Of a DNA stretch of 64,000 nt, positions 1 to 12,310 are shown piece after piece. Source of the DNA: Nymphaea colorata (Eukaryota > Streptophyta > Magnoliopsida > Nymphaeales > Nymphaeaceae). Numbering within the stretch: the first letter of the stretch is position 1; each line of letters opens with the position of its first letter. The stretch spans positions 3,202,723 to 3,266,722 of the forward strand of contig NC_045145.1 of NCBI RefSeq assembly GCF_008831285.2, in the 5' to 3' direction. Position numbers and translations under genes: made by a program. The notes beneath the pieces are model-generated. The model did no database searches, had not been told where the DNA came from, and saw only the letters and a program-made list of their open reading frames with translations.

Positions 1-2260
1 AACAAACAAACGATGCAGGTGAAGGGAAAGAAAAGAAAAGAAGAATTCACGTTATCTCGTTTGACTCGACGACAATTGACATCGGTTATTTGCCTCATTT
101 GACATCGAATGGACGCCCTCATATATAGGGATGTATGTAATAAACTCTTGAACGATTTTCACGTTGGGACCAGAGGATATGCACAAAATCTTAAACCAAC
201 CCTTAACTTTTGTCATTTAGCAGATCTCGTCCCATCCTTGTTTTTGTTTCCTTTCCTTACAAGTATGGATTTTAGTTCATTTAATTTGACTAGAGATGTC
301 AATAAATCGGATGTAATCGTATCTATTTTCTAGATATTTATAAATTTGGATTCAAATATAAACAAAGAAAAATTGTATCCGAATAATTTTACAATTTGAA
401 ACTGATTTTTATATTATGTGAATCTAAATTCAAATTTTAAATCAAATTTGGTCACTCTTCAAAATGTAAAAGCATTAGATATAAGGTATTTGTTTAAAAA
501 TAAACATGATGTAAATCTATCTATATTTAAATCAAATCTGAATCCAGTCTCATTTTTTAATTGGGTATTAAAACTAAAACTTTTTTTCATATCTAACGTT
601 TTCGAAACAATTTGGTTTGACGGATATATTGACATCCCTCAATTTAACTTTAACGTTTTGAGTCCATTTATGTTCAATGGTCAAATTGATTTTGACTCCG
701 ACCACACCTCTAAGTTTTAACTATAATTATATATTAAGAAATGAGAAGCGTGTTTAGATGCTGCTTACTATCAATTTGTAATATAAATCGAATTTTTGCA
801 ATTGTAATTCATTTAAAGTAACTTATTATAACGCCAAAATCAAGTTTATAAAGTTTTAGCATCAATCGCCTTTCTATGATTTCTAAAATGAAAAATTCTT
901 CCTTCGGAGATAACGTTTTCCTTTTTTTTGTAGATGAAAATCAATGCCGCTTGGAATGGGAGTGAGGGCGTTCCGCACGGGAAGAGTCCGCTTTCGTGTT
1001 GCCATGCCACAAATGTGCACGACGTTTTCTCGGGGCGTAGTTTTGGCCACGACGCGGCAACCAATAAAGGGATGCCACGTCGGATAATGTCCAGCGTGGC
1101 GGCCGAGCTGTCGACGTAGGAAAACTGCTCCCGGATTTTCCCGCAAACGTCATCGTGTCCGCAAATGGATCTGAATCGGATTTGGATTTGGATCCAAATA
1201 GTTTGGATAACCAAGAGTGGATCGGGGACGCACGGTCAGTGACTTGATCCACCGATTTGCCTTAAAACCGCACACGCAACGTTGAAGGGACGCGGTTGGC
1301 CCGTAGTCAACGACCAGATCCCCACCCTTCCCCAAGTCAAAGATAATTTTAGCGGCTGGTTCCATGATAGAAGACCAGTCAAAGAAGACTCAGCTTGAGC
1401 TTCGGTTTGACTGGATCAAGTTTTGACCATGCGCCTCTCTCTGTCTCAGTCTCTATCAATGTTGTAAAGGACAGTCGAGCTAAACATTTCAAAAGAAATC
1501 AAAAAAACTATTTCATATAAATAAACCAAAAAACAATTCATCATTCATAAACCATAATATTATCAACAATATATTTAAAAATAAGAAACTAACATAATAA
1601 ACGTCCATCACAAGTTTAGAATGTTTCGGATTATATCATAAGTTCACAACATAAAATTGATCTATCATCATTATCATCAATCAACATTAACATGTTTATC
1701 TTCATTCACGTTTTCTTTGTAAATTATTTCAAGGGCGGAGCCAAAGTAGAAACTGCTTGGGCTCTAGTCCCACCACAAAATTTAAAAAAAATATATGTGT
1801 AAATTTTAAAAAAAATTTAAAAATATATATAATTTCACTTGTTATATATAAAAATTAAAAAAAAAGATATTTCGACTCTAATCAAAATTTAAAATCTTTG
1901 ATTCGCGGCATGAAACGTTCTCACCAACATACGATCCATCTTTCTAGAACACCAGTACAACATTCTGCAGCTTTTACAAATGTTTAGAAACAGAAAGAAG
2001 GAACTATTTTAAAAACAGAAAGGGAAAACAGCTCTTGCAAATTGCCTTTTCATGTTAAAACTTAGTGAAAACAATTGTCGTTTCTTTTCCGGGGAAGATG
2101 CATGCAACATTAGCATATTGTTGCTTTTGATAAATAGCCTTTATAGTCTCTATTTTCCCATTGTTCATGTTCCTATACAAATCACTAAACTTGTATTGAC
2201 TCAAAGGGATTGCTGTAGCAGAGTTTGTCTCGAGTTCCCTCCAGACACTTCCATACACAT
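1..2260. other. Intergenic stretch without recognisable gene
   Basis: Mostly AT-rich sequence with short frames that resemble nothing I know. A GC-richer island lies at about 930-1,450. Several overlapping frames on both strands cross it, as expected for locally GC-rich DNA, and none shows a domain. At about 1,732 the text GGCGGAGCCA starts an A/T-rich stretch typical of degenerate plant repeats. Confidence 0.6.
1305..1428. promoter_or_regulatory. Cluster of five W-box cores (TTGAC[C/T])
   Basis: TTGACT or TTGACC, on either strand, occurs at 1,305-1,310, 1,335-1,340, 1,377-1,382, 1,407-1,412 and 1,423-1,428. W-boxes are the known binding sites of plant WRKY factors. A pyrimidine-rich CTCTCT stretch follows at about 1,433. 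No gene start can be tied to it inside the window, so a promoter role is only an inference. Confidence 0.3.
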
Positions 2261-2284
2261 GGCAGTTGCCTTTTCATAAAGGTT

Positions 2285-3075
2285 AGACTATATATCTTTT
2301 ACAAAATTAAGTGCATCTTTTAAAGAGCACTAAGTGAAACATCATAGGGGGCATTTAGATGATATTCCAAAGCCAGGTTTTGTCACCAAAATCATGTTTT
2401 TGGAGTGTTTGGGTACCATCAAAAGTAGGTTTGTAAAAACCTCGTTTTAATAAAACCTGGTTTTGTAAAAGAAAGTGAAAAACAATCCCTCTTGGGTTAC
2501 TCAAAACCAGGTTTTGAGTATAATCACCCAAATAAAGAAACCAAATTTTCAAAGTTCATTAGAAAACTTCACAAAACTTGGTCAGAAGCAAGTATTTTCA
2601 CTACTTCATGGAAGCATGAACAGCATAAAAGAAACTGTACAATTGGGTCAAAGGTACATCCTCGGTTTGTTTGATTCCTATGGATGCTATTCTCTTGAAC
2701 TGTAAATAGTGGAATCACAACACTCTAATTGAAGAAGGGTAAAGTACCGCATCTCATCATTTACAACCAAGGGGAGTAGAATTCGTAAAAAAATGGATGA
2801 TGTGCCGCCTGTTTGACCAGCTATGGGGCAGTTTTCTTTGGGTTCTCAAAACCTGTTTTTGAATAACCTAGTTTGCCACTTTCACTCTCTTACAAAAACC
2901 AGATTTTGTTAAAATTGGGTCATTCTCAAACCCAACCCCGATTTTGATGGCACCCAAACACTCCAAAAACCTGAAAAACCCGATTTTGCTATCCATAATG
3001 CTTTTCTTGACTCTTAATGCCGTTAAAAAGATGCACTTAATTTTTTAACTTTAAGAGATATACTTAATTTTAGCT
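2285..3075. mobile_element. Foldback element with long inverted terminal repeats
   Basis: The stretch from about 2,285 to 2,530 is repeated in inverted orientation from about 3,075 back to 2,838. Landmarks shared by both arms are AATTAAGTGCATCTTTT near the outer ends, TTTTTGGAGTGTTTGGGT, CCATCAAAA and CAGGTTTTGAG near the inner ends. The arms are diverged, with small gaps, and enclose about 300 bp of unrelated sequence. There is no transposase frame. The structure fits a non-autonomous long-TIR DNA transposon. I could not fix the exact ends or a target duplication by eye. Confidence 0.65.
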
Positions 3076-3089
3076 TTTGTGAAAGGCAA

Positions 3090-4618
3090 AGGCCAAGGGT
3101 ATAAAAACCCAAGAGCCTGCAAACTCGAGACATACTTTACCTCAGCAATCAATACACCTTTAGTTTTTGGTCCCAGGAACTAGAGAGATGATAGTTTTGC
3201 TTTATTAATAATAAAAAGAAATTAAGGAAACATGTCTTCCATTTTCGGCGTCCTTTTAAAAGGCAAAATGCTAGAATGAGTCTCCCACTAGCCGAGAAGC
3301 TATGTAAGATTTTACAGCACTATCTTTTTTATGAATAGACGAGCAGACGGAGAATTGACTGTCTCAAGATCCAAAATCAGCATATCCCGTCCTATTCATA
3401 CCCACACCCTCGTTCAGATGGTATGACCACTTATCGCGATAGACTCAGGCTCGTTTCTGTTCATTGCTTCGATAGACGCAGCTAGAATAAAAGAACTTGA
3501 ATGTCCTCATTATGATGCACACCATCTATTTATTGCGCGTTTTATTTTGTCCCTGTTCCTAACCCACCAAGAGTCACCTCTTTAAACAATGTTTGAGACG
3601 ACTCAACGAGTAACCTTTTATTCCAATATAAAATCACAGACGGCCCAAATATTCAGTCAACTGGGCTGTTCTTCCAGGCCTATTAGAAGGGCAACAAAAA
3701 GATGACAGCAAAGTCTTGCCAAACTTCATGAGGATAAAGATCATCCCACTAAAGGTAGAGAAGTAGACAAACGTGTCTAGCAATCCCCTTTCCAGCATTG
3801 TAAATCGTTTTCTTTAAGAGGTACCCATAAAGACTGCATAGCATCTTGAATTGTTTTTCTTTAGGAGGTACCCACAAAAATTTCCTAGTTCTTGGTGTCA
3901 CTGTTAGGCCAGCAGTTGGTAGACGGCCAGTGGTTGGTTCAAATATCAGAGGCACTTGCCCAGGACAATAGGGCGGTAAGTGACCTGGAGGTTTATGCCC
4001 TAAGAGTCTCTCATCTTAGAGTGGCTTCCCCCAAGTAAATTTCTAAATAGAAAGCAAATTACCACCTAAATCTGATTATCAGCAGGGAAGCAAGCTACAA
4101 GTGAAAATGGCACACTACAAAAGCCATAAGATGTCTTGATTTTTACGTGGCAAAGCGATAATCGGAACAAGAATCCCTTAACCTTGAAGCATCTCAGGTT
4201 CATTGTAAGCGCAGAGGATTTCAGGCTAAATTCTAGGCTACTGAGGTCTGCAATCTTGGACAGAAGGCTAATTCCCTTGGCTATGAAATCCTAGCATGGC
4301 TGCAAATGGACTGGATCCAGGATCAGAGTTATGAAGCTCTTGGCTTTTCGCAAAGCGAACCCGGCCGACAACGAACTTTAGACCCAAATCAACAAAGCAA
4401 GCCCTTACATTCATTCTGGAAAATACCATCATGCAATGTGACCCAACAACAGCTACTTACATTATCTTTTTCTTGAGTCTCACACCTGGATGATTTAAAC
4501 CCACAGAAGCTTACTTATGTTCACTCTTTCTGTGTCACATACATGGCCTCTCGCAGAAGGCTTTACAAAATCCCCGAGAAGTTCACAAACTCCAAAACCA
4601 TGGCGAACCGAATTTTAC
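3090..4618. other. Intergenic stretch, includes probable 3' UTR of eIF5A
   Basis: No coding region recognised on either strand. The part nearest 4,618 lies directly downstream of the eIF5A stop codon and should include its 3' UTR. The remainder shows no clear repeat or RNA gene. Confidence 0.5.
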
Positions 4619-5072
4619 CTACTTTGGGCCAATGTCCTTCAGGGCACAGATTTGTTCCTCCCCCATGGCAGACATCACAGTCACGACCAGATCCTTCCCT
4701 TCGCCAAAACCATCCTTAATCTGCAGGTAACAGCACAAAGACGTAATCAGCGCATGAACAAAGAAAGATCCATCCTAGATAGTGGCACAGCCAAGTAACT
4801 TGCAAATTATTATACTTCATGTCTGCATAACAGAACCATAATATCTGTGTGTTTGGGTATTTACACGGTGCAGGTGCAGACACACACACACACCCCGAGA
4901 GAGAGAGAGAACATATTCTCTAAAAGGTCCTGAAAAGAAACTTAACAAATAACCCCCCTAACTCCTAAAGTTCTCGGAACAAACCATCAAAAGTGATCCA
5001 TATACGTTGGAAAAATGAAAAGCAGAAACATTGAAACCTTAAATTTAATACTTGTCCTGTGCGTGCGTGTGC

Positions 5073-5115
<43 letters not shown>

Positions 5116-6990
5116 AGAGAGAGAGAGAGAGCACATTCTTTAAAAGGTCCTAGAAATAGATCTAACAAAGACACCCTGAAGGATGTTGGAAGAAAACCAT
5201 GAACCAACCAACAAATAATCTGAAACATAAACGAGGATCCATACAAGGCTGAAAATAAAAGAAAAGCAGAATATTAAAACCTTGAACCAACATTTCTGGC
5301 CAATTACAAAATTAGACTTGCCAAAAAATTACTGTCAGTTGCACGTTGCCATGGCTGAGATAGCATGGCCTACCATTATGGCATCACATTTTGAGATTTA
5401 CAATAATCTGTCACGAAGATGTAGTTGACTCCTACGTGAGAGCCAGGAGAGAAAAACAACAAAATTGAAGCACGAAAATAGCCCGCCAAATAGGAGAAAT
5501 GACTCCGAAACCGTGGTGAAATATTAAGGAAACACAAAACAGCAAAATGGACTTGTAACTAGATAATGGTCAGCTTCCCCTTAATCCTCACTCTCACAAA
5601 AAACAGATGCGTAATAACAATGTAAGCCTAAACAGACAGCATTCCTTTTTCCTTCGATCCTTGGGAATGGCAACCTGGAGCTAATGCAAACACTCGGTTT
5701 ATGCCAACATTCGCCTTCTTAAAAACTTTAAAGCAGTCCAACCTCCCACATAGTTCAGTGGTTTAGGAATCATTTTAATCAAATAATCTTGTAACTGTGG
5801 GTAGGTGGTGCAGATAAATTCAATAACAACACAACAATCAGGAAAAAATTTATGTCTATGTCACACAGCTGTGGGACGCAGGTACGATTGCCGTTGCAGT
5901 ATTATTTCACAAAAAACATTGGTGCTGGTGCGGCTAGAACATATATTCATATATCTATGTGTGCTTATAACAAATAAAATTGTCCATAAACAATAAAACT
6001 ACCAATAAAATTTTCATAAATAATAAGTAATAATTAATGAATAACAACCTATCATTTTATCATCCATCCAAAGGACGGAAAGCAATTTGTTTGCTGCTGC
6101 ACCTGAATTGCACTCAGCAACCTTTTTGCAGAGTCGGTAACTCGTGTTACTTAGATTTACATTATTAGAAACACAGATAAACCATGCCATTCACAGGCTT
6201 CTATTTTAATACTGCCATTTTTCCCGCCATATATATTGTTTCTTACAGGGCCACACTATAAGTAGTCATACGAACTGAGCAACATATGCTGATCTTGCTA
6301 TATTGCTCTCTACAAGTAATAAAAGTTAAAACTCGATTAATTAAATAAAAAGAAGCGATCGGTAAATGAAAAAATAAAAGCTATTGCCAAGAAAACCAAG
6401 TCTTGGCATGAGAGCGACACACTTTTGCAGAAAGTATTATCATCCATGGTTTCAGGAATGTGGTAAGATACATACACCTAATGGCAATGTTCAAACTACA
6501 AAAGGAATTACATTACTTGGGAAGTGAGAAGACAGCAAATTGTATCATCTCTCTCTCTTTCTCAGCATCTTCCTCTCTCTCTCTCTCTCTTAAAGCCAAG
6601 GAGGGCTTATCCGTGATCGCACGCTAATCCACTGTAATTACAGGTCTCATCGCACAATAGTATCATATATTGCATGTAGAGGTCCACAAGAACTTTAACA
6701 ATTAGAGTCTCGACAACGTGGAGCAGCTAGCTCTGTCTCTCTCGCTCTCTCTGCGTACACACTCTTCCAGAAAAGGAAACAGGGAAATGCCACCTAGTCC
6801 TCCCTCCCGACCCTTTTCTGAAAAAGCAGGAAAAACAACGAGCAGTGGCGGCAATCCACTGACACGAAAAGACAAATCGTGCTGCTCACCTCGAGGATTG
6901 GGACAACGTAAAGGTTGAGGTGTTGACGGTCGGTTAACAATTCTTATTTTATCTGCAGGAAAAGGAGAGTGGTGAACATGACACGTCGCC

Positions 6991-7082
<92 letters not shown>

Positions 7083-9385
7083 TTTTCTCTCGGAAGTTAT
7101 TCACGAGAAATTTCGGTGAAAATGAAAAGCGGTTATGCCTCAAACTACACATTCAACAAATATATATATATATATACAAGAGAGATAATGAGAGTCCTGA
7201 CCAAGCATCTAAGTTTACAATAGAGCGGCAGTGCCCGTTCGTCCAGGAGAAGAAAGTTGATACGGGGAGAAGGATGAGATGAACCAATAATAAACGTGTT
7301 AAATACTTTTAGAGAAAATGATATAGCACAATGAACACCCAACTGAGAAATCAAGATACAGTTGCTAAATACAATCAAACTGCCGTAGAAAGCTAAGCCA
7401 ACCTTTCAGCGCGAAATGCAGGGGAAATATACTAGCACAAAATATACTAGAAATCTATATCAAGATAAACTGCATAACAGAACCACCATATGCCACGATT
7501 GAACCGCATAAACTCCAGCGACCAAGGAAAAATAAACAGAGTTCAACCTGTTGAAGCAGAGAATCGTCGGTTGGGAGCCTAAGATCATCCTTGGTGCCCC
7601 CAGATTCGGTCAGAAGACTCACCTGTTAGATTTGAAAGTCATCAAAACAAGTCGCTGACTAACACGACAAAGTAAATTAGTCCGCACGTTAAAGAAAGGA
7701 AAATTTGCTTACAAAGCCATCTTCAGAAATGTCAATTAACTGGTAATCAGTTCGAGTAACATTGGGAACCTGGTAACGCATTTAAATGTGACATTAGAAC
7801 GCAATCAAAGCAGCAATCATAATCAAAGGAGTAGCTTATCGGAAGGAACATTAAAGTTCTTACATCACAGTTGTGAGAAGAGGGGACAACATCTTCATAT
7901 TTCTTCCCAGTGAAAATGTCGATCCCCACGTAGTGACACTTGGCATGACCATGCTTGCCAGTCTTGGAGGTCGAAACTTCCACCACCTGTGGGAAATAGC
8001 ATAATGTTGATTGCGTGAAAATTTGAATATTCTTTAGATAAAAATTATTCGCAGCCCAAGCAAACCATTGGTAATAAAGTTGCATCGGAATCGATTCCAA
8101 GCTCGTACACACTTTTCCACTGAGAAAGATTTGAGTTCATTCTCACAAAAACGTTAATACGATCAATAACTTATCAACTGCTTCACTGATTCTCAGAGAA
8201 CTTGCTACTAAAAGTAATAAAAAACTGTGAAACTAAGAACACGACAGCGAACTTCAAACGAACAGGATGAGAGAGAGATAACAGTTCTCAACCTTTTTAC
8301 GGATTAAATGAGAGATTGCCAAAAAAGTGATAAAAAACTGCAGAGTTAAGAAAGCATGAGCACAACTTCAAGCAGAATTAAGAAATCAAGACTGTCTGCC
8401 AGCCCATCCATGACTTCAAAGTTCAAACAAGCTAGGAAAGAAAGAAGAGAGAGAGAGAGATTAACAGCTCTCAACTTTTTCACCGGTTCATGGAGAGATG
8501 TCAAAGAAATGCTAAATTAAGAATGCAAGAGTGTCTGTCGACCCTTCCATGACTTCAAAACAAGCTAGATGAAAACTAAAGCTGCAGAATTAAGAAAACA
8601 AGAGTGTCTATCAACCCTTTCATGACTTCAAACAAGCTAGATGTGTGTGTGTGTGTGTGTGTGTGTGAGTCCTGCACTCCTGTGCGAGTGCGTCAGGGGG
8701 AGAAGAAAGTAGCCAGCATTAACTCCACGAAACACACACAGATCACAATCAACCAGGCAGCCTATCAATGGCGCTTTTGAGCTACCCTGAATTGTCTCAA
8801 CCCTAATTTCCCCATAACAAATCAGAGAGGTAGCCACAATATCAGGAAAACCAGAAGCACAAACTCAAGTAGCCGAAAGAACCAATGACCTCCAAACACA
8901 TCAAAATAAGAATTCATGGTCTCCCTTTCGATCCACCACCTGAACTAAGGCCGTCTCAAAATTCAAAACAGAACAATTTCAACCGACGAAAAGACACCTT
9001 TTCTCTCTAAAAACAAAAAGAAAAAAAATTAAAAGATCACTCTCTGACCAGTAATACGGACCATAAACCACCATTTAGGATCCTTCCCCAAGAAAAAACC
9101 ACAACGACCATGAGAAACCAGAATCCACAGCGATTCGGCAACCAAATCCAGTAACCTCGGGATGGACCTTATGAATTCATGAAATCCAGGACTCCAGATT
9201 ACTCGGCCGAGACGGAAGAATGGAGTCAACAAAGAGAAAGGCTATGAAGAAGGAAGCCAAACCTTGCAAGGACGGTTCTTAATGACGACGTATGCATTCT
9301 TACGGATGGTGCCGGCCTGCTGAGGGTAAGTCTTCGATGCGCCGGCGTCAGCCTTCGACTCGAAGTGGTGCTCCTCGTCCGACAT
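4619..9385 (-). CDS. eIF5A: Eukaryotic translation initiation factor 5A (eIF5A)
   Basis: Five coding exons on the minus strand: 9385-9263, 7986-7864, 7769-7713, 7622-7548 and 4720-4619. All have GT-AG introns that fall between codons, giving 159 residues, the usual plant length. The protein starts [11 protein letters not shown] and ends [13 protein letters not shown]. The loop [11 protein letters not shown] holds the lysine (residue 52) that deoxyhypusine synthase and hydroxylase convert to hypusine. That modification lets eIF5A help the ribosome through poor peptide-bond formers such as proline runs, and aid termination. An N-terminal SH3-like and a C-terminal OB-fold domain are expected from the family. 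Intron 4 is long (2.8 kb) and repeat-filled, as is intron 1. I see no disabling change; it looks functional. Confidence 0.97.
4895..5285. repeat. Diverged direct duplication in eIF5A intron 4
   Basis: Two related blocks of about 150-170 bp (about 4,895-5,045 and 5,114-5,285) share a GA tract, CATTCT(C/T)TAAAAGGTCCT and AAAAGCAGAA(A/T)ATT. An (AT)n/(GA)n tract (about 5,073-5,131) lies at the junction. This looks like a local duplication around a microsatellite. Confidence 0.55.
6994..7080. repeat. Compound (CT)n(AT)n microsatellite
   Basis: An uninterrupted CT run to about 7,040 passes directly into an AT run to 7,080, in the long fourth intron of eIF5A. Length variation between individuals is likely. 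Confidence 0.95.
8274..8643. repeat. Threefold degenerate repeat in eIF5A intron 1
   Basis: A block of about 58-63 bp occurs three times (about 8,374-8,436, 8,514-8,570 and 8,586-8,643). Each has AATTAAGAA, GTCT(G/A), CC(A/T)TCCATGACTTCAAA or close variants, and CAAGCTAG. The first two copies belong to a longer duplication including AACAG(T/C)TCTCAAC (about 8,290 and 8,465). A (TG)n tract of about 26 bp follows at 8,641. Confidence 0.6.
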
Positions 9386-9517
9386 GGTCACTGGCTGCCT
9401 CAGAGAAAGAAGAAGAAGACGAGAAGCTGAACAAAAAGCAGCAGCAGCGGCAGCAGAGTCCGAGAACAGAGGCGGGGGAGGGAAGGAAGGAAGGAAGGCG
9501 ACGCAGGCGGACGCCTA

Positions 9518-9525
9518 CTTATAGC
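9518..9525 (-). promoter_or_regulatory. Candidate TATA box of eIF5A
   Basis: On the minus strand the sequence reads GCTATAAGTAGG, about 135 bp upstream of the eIF5A start codon at 9,385. This would put transcription start near 9,490 and give a 5' UTR of about 100 nt. The position is plausible; the assignment is inferred from motif and distance only. Confidence 0.45.
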
Positions 9526-9924
9526 ACGGCCGGCGTGTAACGTGCATCTCAGCCGCTCTCGCACTTGTCGGTTCTCGCTTGAACCGAGAAATTCTCGGCA
9601 CCTGCGGACATTTTCAGCCGTTCGATCAATCCGACAATCGACGATCAGGATCTTCCTCTGTAAAGGAAAAGGAAGTTGAACGAGAAGGTGCGAGGCCGTG
9701 GGGTATGACGTGCCTATCATGATATGATAATTTATTTATCTTAAGATATTTTGCTGATATTTTTTTAAAACATAAGTAGTTTTTGTGTTATATATTATTT
9801 ACTAAATTATATTTTTAAATGGTACCTCAAACGGCGGATCAATGAGCATCGCAGAATATGAGTTTCATTACAAATCTTTTTTTTTATCTTTTTGACTTGT
9901 ATGCCAACTACATTGAGACTATTT

Positions 9925-9928
<4 letters not shown>

Positions 9929-10007
<79 letters not shown>
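9929..10007. repeat. Long (AT)n microsatellite
   Basis: Uninterrupted AT dinucleotide run of about 79 bp, the longest in the window. Confidence 0.97.
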
Positions 10008-10008
<1 letters not shown>

Positions 10009-10149
10009 TCACTAAATTAGCATCAGTCATGGCTTATGGTGCAGCGACATTTTATAATAGCTTTAGCAATGATTTATGAAAAAATGGTTTTTAACATTTT
10101 AACCACGGCATGTTTTTGTATATGTGTGTGTGTATAACTATGTATAGTC

Positions 10150-10500
10150 AGTGTTCTATTTGGGAATTAAAATTCTAGAAACAGAATTCCACTTCAAACT
10201 GAAATTAGAATGAAAATTCCAATTTCTAATTTTTCTTTATGTTTGATAGGCGGGAATTTTGATTAATGAAAATTCCAATTTCTAATTTTCCTTTATGTTT
10301 GGTAGGCAGGAGCTCTGATTACAGAATCGAAAATGATGAGTTGATAAAACAGGAATTAAAATTCTATAAATGATAAATTTAAAACATCATGATACACGTC
10401 CTCAAGAAAGATGAAAAAATTCCAAATTTCTAGGATCATTATTCCACCACCAGGATAGAATCACATGTCTGGAATTTTGATTCAAGAGTTCTACATATCA
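10150..10500. mobile_element. Degenerate inverted-repeat element (MITE-like)
   Basis: The ends are loosely inverted (GGAATTAAAATTCTAGA on the left against GAATCAAAATTCCAGA read from the right). The middle holds a tandem duplication of about 55 bp at about 10,213-10,322 with AAATTCCAATTTCTAATTTT and TTTATGTTTG(A/G)TAGGC. There is no coding capacity. Such AATTCC-rich short elements are common in plant genomes. Borders are approximate. Confidence 0.4.
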
Positions 10501-10913
10501 ACTTTTAACTATTTTTAAATACTCTAAGAACGTTCATTTTGTAATTGGTTTTAAATTTTTCGCTGATTCAACTATGCTGGTGGATCAGACGAATGAATTG
10601 GCCTCTTGAAATCGAATCGACAGAAGGTCTGATGAAAGAGAGACAAGTAGTGTATTTTAATCATTTTGATATTTTTTAATTTTTATATTTTTTTTGTTTT
10701 TCTGTGCTGGTTCTCTAGTCCTTACATAAACCATACAGTTCTAAAATGTTGTTTCGATTCACAATTGCTTCCGCTTTCGTAGTTCAGCCAATTTACTGAA
10801 CCGCTTGGCAGAAATTAGTAAAGGCTCCCTCTGAAGTTGTCACAACATGGGCATCTTCCATAACTGCCAATGTCTTGTCTTGAAATAGAAATCACATTTT
10901 CTCCTAAAATCAC

Positions 10914-10997
10914 ATGGATGCAGGTGAAAGTTTACAACCATTTTCCTTACCATACACACATTTTCTAAAATGGTTGTAAACTTTCACCTGCATCCAT
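10914..10997. repeat. Perfect 31-bp inverted repeat with 22-nt spacer (hairpin)
   Basis: Arm 10,914-10,944 is the exact reverse complement of arm 10,967-10,997. The arms contain GATGCAGGTGAAAGTTTACA and its complement. RNA from either strand would fold into a long unbroken stem. It may be a recent inverted duplication, a small foldback element or a small-RNA precursor; the sequence does not decide. Confidence 0.8.
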
Positions 10998-12310
10998 ATG
11001 TATATTTATATATATGCATGCACACAATACAACAAAAAATCAACATTTAAATAAACAAGTAATATAAATAAAAAGAGAAACTGGTAGGTGATACACACTT
11101 AAATGCTAGAAAGGAACAATCTTAACTCTTTAATCTTTATCAAATTGGTGATTAAGAGATCAACAAGGAGAAAAAGGTGACGTGACATTTTTATTATGTA
11201 ATATTAGTTAACACATTTTTCCAATTTTTTTTTGTTTCAACTCAAGAACTGAGATTGTTCTTTATCCGTTCAACATCTGGACGAATTTTTCTAAATAAAA
11301 ATAGCATATGTTAATTACCAATAGCTCTAAAAGATAAAATAGAAGATAAGTTAAAAACAAGCTACATCTAAGTAAAAGTAAATAGTTGGAATCAGTTTTG
11401 ATCCAAAAAGTACCCAAGTATGCCCTAGCAATCACTTTGCAGTGATAGTACAAACTACAAAGACGCAAGTATAGGGACCTTACTAAGGTACCCATATGAC
11501 TTTAGATTTTCTAAAATCAACAATTCGTGGTTGGAATGGACCTTTCCGTAAGGGAAGGCGCGGATCCTTGATCCAGTCCTCGTCTTTGGAGTGACGATGT
11601 TGTTATTACGAAGTAAAAGAAAAAAGTTAGTAAGCTTTGTCTAGGTTGCCATTAATTTTTTTAATTAATTGACCCACTATTAGTTTATAAAAATACGTGC
11701 ACATAGCATGTAGCTATCACTAGATGCTAAAAGTAAAGTTGGAGAATATAGAGGAGATTGGATTCGATAAGTATAAATCATTAAATCTCATAGAAAAAGA
11801 TAGAACTTTTTCCTTCACCAAATATTCATTGGCATCCTTGCTGGTTATAAATAACAATATCTGAGTCTTGGAGTCCGAACAAACCTCTGAATCTCATAAG
11901 AAATAAAATTTTACCACCCACTAAATCTGCACCTGCTGATCTTTGCATAGATTAAACAACTGAACTATACAAACGTGTATGCAATCACTTTCACCTGAGT
12001 AAATCTGGTCAGCTACAAGACATGGTCAACTCACTTCTGAGAAAGAGAAAATTCAAGAGCTCAATCTATGACAAAAAGATGGTCTAAAATGATTTGAAGT
12101 CTTGCTGCCCTGAGTTTTAACAGGAAAGTAATAAAACGAATCGTGTAAGGGACAAGATTAGAGTACCAGCTTTTTCTCTATAAGATTAAATTTATGCAAA
12201 TCACAAGAATACCACCATAGCTAATGGTGGTTCAGTACTAAAACAGATATGCTGGATCCACATCTTCATGGTACAAGGGCCAGAAATCCAGCTTGCCCTT
12301 CTTCAGCAAG

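Larger units (their letters stand above)
9530..12310. other. Intergenic stretch between eIF5A and the BUB3.3-like gene
   Basis: No gene recognised. It contains the eIF5A upstream region, the long (AT)n at 9.93-10.0 kb, a degenerate inverted-repeat element at 10.15-10.5 kb, the perfect hairpin at 10.91-11.0 kb, and at its right end the 3' UTR of the BUB3.3-like gene. Confidence 0.5.

Noticed and set aside
846-1365. Several overlapping minus-strand frames
   Set aside because: Overlapping frames in a GC-rich patch, no domain, no splice logic.
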